NCBI GenBank assembly: GCA_026225945.1 | Contig: JAMJFZ010002307.1 | Coordinates: 9,859,501 to 9,923,500 of the forward strand | Source of the DNA: Cricetomys ansorgei | Lineage: Eukaryota; Chordata; Mammalia; Rodentia; Nesomyidae | Reading direction: 5' to 3' | DNA length: 64,000 nt | In this document: positions 59,385 to 64,000 of the stretch, in pieces | Layout: every line of letters begins with the position of its first letter | Numbering within the stretch: position 1 is the first letter of the stretch | The notes under the pieces: model-generated | Database searches by the model: none | Told to the model about the DNA's origin: nothing | What the model saw: only the letters and a program-made list of their open reading frames with translations | Translations under genes and position numbers: made by a program

Positions 59385-60130
59385 TTAATATAATTTTTTA
59401 TTAATTCCTTGAGAGTTCCATACAATGTAGTTTGTTCATATTCACTCCCTTCCCCATTCATCTCCCTAACCCTTCCCAGATCCAACTCCTGCCTCCCTAA
59501 CCACTTCAAACTTCGTATCTTCTTTTTATTTTATTTTAATGCTGTTCATATAGTCCAAGAGTCCAAGGTATGGGGCCAGCCACTGGAGTGTGGCCAATCG
59601 ACCAGGGACCACACCCTTAAAGGATATTGATACCCTATCAACAACAGTCCATAACTTCTTAATAAAGGATGGGGATTCATGAGCTCCTTCCCCATGCCAG
59701 GGTACTGATTGGTTTGATCTTGTGCAGACAACCACAGCTGCTTTGAGATCCTGAGTGCAGTGGTTCCCTCTTGCCCAAAAGACACAATTTCCCTCTGGTG
59801 TTCTTATAATTTTATAATCTTATAATCTTTCTGCCCCCTCTTATAAGGTGGTTCCCGTATCTTGCGGCAGAGGGCAATATAGACGTCCCATTGTGGCTGA
59901 ACACTCTGCTCTCTGCAGTTCGATTGGTTGTGAAGTTCTTCATTAACCACAATCCATCACACACAGAAACCTCTCTGGATGATGTCTGGGGGCTATAGTA
60001 ATCTATGGGTATAAACATATGAATATGTAGAGGGCAGTTTGACACCACGTTACTTTACCAAAATAATAGCAGTAGGCTCACCTCTGAGGCCCGTACGCTT
60101 TCCCAGCCATGGGTTCTTGGACTCCACTTA
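59385..60130 (-). mobile_element. Lx-type L1 3' UTR/ORF2 end, antisense
   Basis: The + strand starts attaattccttgagagttcc and carries ccaatcgaccagggaccaca, gggattcatgagctccttcc, ttgatcttgtgcagacaacc, tctttctgccccctcttata, ggctgaacactctgctctct, aatctatgggtataaacata and ctttcccagccatgggttct. The order is the reverse of Lx L1 3' ends. It is the longest L1 copy here. The AT-rich left edge is the tail side. Confidence 0.85.
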
Positions 60131-60949
60131 TTTTTAATTTGTTATTTTGCGTCTCACAAACTGTCAAAATGTTGAGACTGTATTTCAAATTTCCTGCCAG
60201 TTTGTCATACAAAGATCATTCACGTCATCTGAGCATGTTAAGCCCCCATCAAACATACAGTTCCATTTGAATTGATTTCTTTGAAATTCCAGGTAACACA
60301 GCTAAAGTGTTTTCATAAAAATGGGGGATAAGTAGAATTTGGTTGTTTTTGCCTTTTTTTTCTCTTTCTCTTATACACACACACACACAATCTCAAAACT
60401 GTTCTACTGCCCAATTAAAAGTCAAACTAATCCATAATAATAAGAATTTAGTAAGAAATTTAATTCTATTAGAAAATAAACCTAATCTCCAGTGGACTGG
60501 AAAATCGAGATGGACTCCTGAGTACTAAATTTGATTCAGAGGTTATTATTCAAAGGTTTCCTCACCATCAACTTGCTTGTGTGGCCAGGTACGGCATTAG
60601 CGGTCTGCTCCCTTTTATGTTTTAACTTTAAATTTTATTTATTATGAGAGAGAGTGAAAGAACATGCCATTTGGGGAAGTCTGTTCTTTTACTCCTCTGT
60701 GGAGATTTAATAATTATAAAGGTCACTACGATTATGACAATCCTGCCTACCATCTGATGAGGGGAGAAGGATTCTGAGTGAGATTTCATGCCCGAGAGAC
60801 AGTGATGTTGGCCACAGCTGCGTTTCTTTAAATGTGTTTGTTCCTGCATTCTTGTGCTCTGGACAGAGAAAGGACAAGGAGGATAATCAATCTTGACGAA
60901 GGTGAAAACAGTTTTAAGGGAGAAGCACTTATCTAAAATATAAAAATGG

Positions 60950-61520
60950 TGGCACTAAAGGTCAAGAACATAAGGTTGCATATCCAGCCGCTGATGAGAC
61001 GCATACACTCCCTTCCAGCCAACCTCAGGGTCCATCTTGTAGGAGAGGGTGGAAAAATTGTTAGAAGCCAGAAGATGAAGAAGACCAGAGGAAAACAGTG
61101 TCACCTAGACAAAAGGGAAGGCTGCACTCATGGACTCTGCAGCTGTGGTTGCCTCTGAAGACCCCCACAAGATCAAGCTAGTCACCGTTCTAGCATGGGG
61201 GGTTGGGAGTGGGTGTTCCTGAAACCCTATCACTATCTGATGAGAGCTATTGATGGTCAATGGCTTCTGAGGTGGAGACAGGATTTAAGGGGGTATACCC
61301 TGGTAGGTCAACCATGCTCCTGTGGGTAGTCCTACACCTAGTTCACAAAATTTGGAGTCAGTGGGTATTTAAAAACGGGAAGAAGATATGAATAGAGAGG
61401 GTATGGCGAAGAATGCTCTGCATCTGGAAGGAATTAAGGGAGGATTGGGGGCAAATATGATCAAAATACATTGTGTGAAATTCTCAAATAACTCATAAAA
61501 TTATTATATTTTTAAAAGAA
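60950..61520 (+). mobile_element. Lx-type L1 3' UTR end, sense
   Basis: Blocks include gcagctgtggttgcctctga, cacaagatcaagctagtcac, ttctagcatggggggttggg, gagctattgatggtcaatgg and gatcaaaatacattgtgtga, ending in an A/T-rich tail. It lies about 800 bp from the antisense L1 at 59385-60130, so the two are in tail-to-head opposition. Confidence 0.8.
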
Positions 61521-61833
61521 CGCATGTGAGAAGGTAATGTGTACAGCAGTATAGAATGAAGTTCTTCCTGTGTGAATTTGGTCAAATTTCCTTGTGCTTA
61601 GCTTTTGAAAGGCATAGTCTTTTCCATTATTTTCTACCTTCAGTTTGTCTGTACCTTTATATTCAAAGTGTTTCTTGTAGAAAACATATGATTATATTAT
61701 TTTAACCCGATCTGAAAAGTTTGATTTGTTAATTAGAGTTTATCCCACATTTATGTTTAATATAATTACTGAGATAATCAGACATAAGCCTATCTTGCTT
61801 TTTTGTCTAATTGCTCCTGTTGTTTCTTCACTC

Positions 61834-61904
<71 letters not shown>

Positions 61905-61905
61905 T
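61834..61905. repeat. (TTTC)18 microsatellite
   Basis: About 72 bp of nearly perfect TTTC repeats. It lies exactly where the T-rich tail of the antisense SINE to its right would be. It also produces the phenylalanine/leucine/serine-rich open frame here. Confidence 0.97.
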
Positions 61906-62092
61906 ATTTATTTAATGTGGATGGGAGATTTGCCTGCATGTATATCTTCTAGTCACATGTGTGCCTGGTCCCTACAGAGGCCAGAAGATGGTGTTGGATC
62001 CCCTTGAACTAGAGTTGCTGACAGTCATGAGCGGTCATGTGGGTGCTGGGAATAAGTGCCCTTGACCTCCGAGCCATCTCTCCAGCCCCATT
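61906..62092 (-). mobile_element. B3-type SINE, antisense, nearly full length
   Basis: It contains tgcctgcatgtatatcttct, cagaggccagaagatggtgt, gcggtcatgtgggtgctggg and the head gagccatctctccagcccc. Confidence 0.88.
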
Positions 62093-62159
62093 CCTCCTTT
62101 CTTGCTTTGTTTCATATTAATGAAATGTTTTATTTTATCTGCCTCCTTTGCTTTTTTTT

Positions 62160-62215
62160 TTCAGGCTGGGAATGGAAACCAGGCTCGTGGGCATGCCAGA
62201 CACGTGTCCTACCAT
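62160..62215 (-). mobile_element. ID-like SINE fragment, antisense
   Basis: A T run is followed by ggctgggaatggaaaccagg and ctcgtgggcatgccagacac, resembling a reversed ID/tRNA-like unit. It is short and diverged. Confidence 0.4.
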
Positions 62216-62224
62216 AAGCTTCCC

Positions 62225-62685
62225 CATAGATTTTTATAATGGCTGACCCACTGTGGTCCAATTAATCCAACAATGGCTGTGTACCAATGGAAGGTCCAAG
62301 AATCCAGTAGTTGTTTTGTCCATGAGGTTGGATGGCTCAGCTGGTCATCAGTGTAGGCCAGAATTCCAAAAAAGTAGGCTCTAATGCCAGTGAAGGAATG
62401 GACTCGCCAGAGAGAGCAAGCAGGCAAAGAGAACAAGCTCCTTTCTTTCATGTCCTTTATTAGGCTGCCAGCAGAAGGTGTGGCCGAGTTAAAAGATCCA
62501 AATTAAAAGTAGGTCTTCCTATTTCAAATGATTAAAACAAACAGAACAAAACAAAACAAAAAAATAACAAAACAAACAAACAAACAAAAACCCCAAATCC
62601 CTCACAGGTATACGCAGCCACTTGGGTTTTAGTCAATTCCAGGTGTAGTCAAGTTACAATCAAGAACAGTCACCACAAGTGTACC
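62225..62685 (-). mobile_element. Rodent LTR-like repeat, antisense
   Basis: The + strand carries gaaggtccaagaatccagta, gctggtcatcagtgtaggcc, gtaggctctaatgccagtga, tttcatgtcctttattaggc, cagcagaaggtgtggccgag, cagccacttgggttttagtc and aggtgtagtcaagttacaat. This is a common rodent repeat in reverse, probably an LTR since the sense strand would end in a TTTATT/AATAAA-type region. The family is not certain. An A/CAAA-rich patch interrupts it at 62528-62590. Confidence 0.6.
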
Positions 62686-63744
62686 AGAAAAAATGATGAT
62701 GGGATCATTGTAAGCAAAAATAGACTAACAAAATGCAGACAGAGAGGGGCAGACATCGTGAGATACAGAGAGGATTGCTGTGGGGTTTTCTGGGAGGCAT
62801 TACTTAATGAGTCATAGTAAAGAACCAATAACAGAAAATTCATGATAATAGAGTTACTAAATGAATTTCTTCCATTTAAATATAGAACTCCATTCAAATG
62901 ACTTTGAGAATGAGAGTTGTACACGAAATAAAAATGATTTATGTCTTGACAATGAATCAATAACACCCCAGCAAAAATAGAGAGGAGGCCAGGAGAGGTG
63001 GGCAGGCAAGAAAGCTGATTCCCTCTTCTTTTAAATAGCACGAAGCCCCTTGAGACAGAACTAAGCAGATATGGGCTTAGACATCATGAAGTCTGAGCCT
63101 TGTTATGTAATAATTTTAATTTCTGGAAGAATCATACGGCTGGGGAAGCTTGTGGCAGGAGTCAACAACTAAAGTTCACTTTTCTTTGCATTCACTCTAT
63201 CATCTGCTTAGCTAAATATATATTTTTAATAGAAGATGTCATTTTCAGTATGATGGTACTAAACAAATTTTCCCATAAGACTATTGCACTGGCCTGATGC
63301 TGAGCACCACTATTGTTCCTTGTGATAACAGTGGCCATTTCTGCATAATATGATCTTGGAGGTGAGTTTCTATTTCTTCGTACTTTTCTGCTTGTTTGAT
63401 TATATATAATGCATATATTTAGCAGCTTCACACACAGTTTCAGCTTGAACTATATTGTCTCTTCATCTATTAACATTGACTTAGAAGTTTATTTAAGTCT
63501 GGAAACCAGGAAGTGTGACACAGCCTGTCCCCAGGGGACTGAATACCCAGTAGGCAGGCATCATGGAATCCTAGCTGCTCCTGTGACTGATCCTTGGGGC
63601 AGGTGGCTTAAGGGAGAATGGGCATTTCTGTTGCGTTTGATAAAGGATTTGTTCCATAGAAAACAGGACACACGGTCAGTACCACTCAGTAGATGTGAGG
63701 CTCCAGTGGAGCTAAGTCATCTGTCTTGGTGCAGTGTGTCAAGA
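62686..63744. other. Unique AT-rich sequence
   Basis: I see no recognised repeat or exon. The 123-codon minus-strand frame at 62670-63041 has no recognisable domain. Confidence 0.4.
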
Positions 63745-64000
63745 ACTGCGGGTGAGACATTTGTACATCCATGCCCACTGCTGATCTATTCACAGTTACA
63801 GGAATATGGAACCAGCCTATGGGTCCATCAACAGAAGATTGGACCTTAAAGTGTGGTGTGCACACACAATGGAATATTAGTCATCAGTCAAGAAAAATGA
63901 AATCATACTTGCAGGAAAATGGGTGGAGCTGCAAAGGATTCTATTAAGGGAGCTGACCCAGCCTCAGAAGGAGGGAAATCATGTGTTGTCTCTCATATGT
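63745..64000 (+). mobile_element. L1 3' region, sense, continuing past the right edge
   Basis: It includes tatggaaccagcctatgggt, ccatcaacagaagattggac, cacacaatggaatattagtc, gaaaaatgaaatcatacttg, caggaaaatgggtggagctg and gttgtctctcatatgt. These are standard L1 3' sequence blocks in the sense direction. Confidence 0.85.

Noticed and set aside
61726..62007. FLSF-repeat protein
   Set aside because: It is the translation of (TTTC)n plus an antisense SINE.

Overview
This window is nuclear DNA from a muroid rodent. The evidence is the repeat content: B1, B2/B3, B4 and RSINE1-type SINEs, Lx-type L1 3' ends, rodent MaLR-like LTRs, a URR1-type hAT element and a fragment of a 4.5SI RNA retropseudogene. 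I saw no recent, near-perfect ID elements and only one fairly intact B1. I cannot separate mouse, rat and hamster by eye. Gene density is very low and nothing resembles a bacterial or viral gene. All family names are from recognition, not from a repeat search.

The only convincing gene evidence is at about 8.6-10.1 kb. There a CpG island contains a short first coding exon on the minus strand (9613 down to 9539, 25 codons). It encodes an arginine-rich N-terminus followed by a leucine-rich hydrophobic core, and it stops in phase 0 at a consensus splice donor. The gene would run leftwards, so 1-9538 is probably intron 1 and the rest of the gene lies off the left edge. I could not identify the gene. 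Everything right of about 10.1 kb appears to be upstream intergenic sequence.

Layout: 0.45-1.0 kb is an antisense LTR split by a SINE. Then come a 52-bp tandem duplication (1.7 kb), several SINEs (2.7-5.8 kb) and a long polypyrimidine tract (8.0 kb). After the CpG island, 10.1-14.3 kb is mostly unique AT-rich DNA. L1 fragments lie at 18.2-20.6, 22.8-25.3, 33.9, 59.4-61.5 and 63.7-64.0 kb. The 18.2-19.3 kb copy looks like a 5'-inverted insertion. MaLR-like or other LTRs are at 3.6, 29.5, 29.9-30.4, 34.9, 39.1, 39.7, 42.6, 46.1 and 62.2 kb. Between them are unique segments, some with homeodomain-type AT-rich sites, and CTCF-like motifs near 9.96, 41.4 and 45.05 kb.

The most notable small items are: a tailless 53-bp 4.5SI RNA retropseudogene with perfect 13-bp target-site duplications (36208-36286); a complete hAT-type element with an 8-bp duplication (58313-58553); a 13-bp-period minisatellite (49069-49156); a polyadenylation signal followed by an A-rich run that could be a retrocopy 3' end (47686-47731); and two near-perfect palindromes (36734-36762 and 45822-45843). 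I did not find an undescribed multi-gene system.
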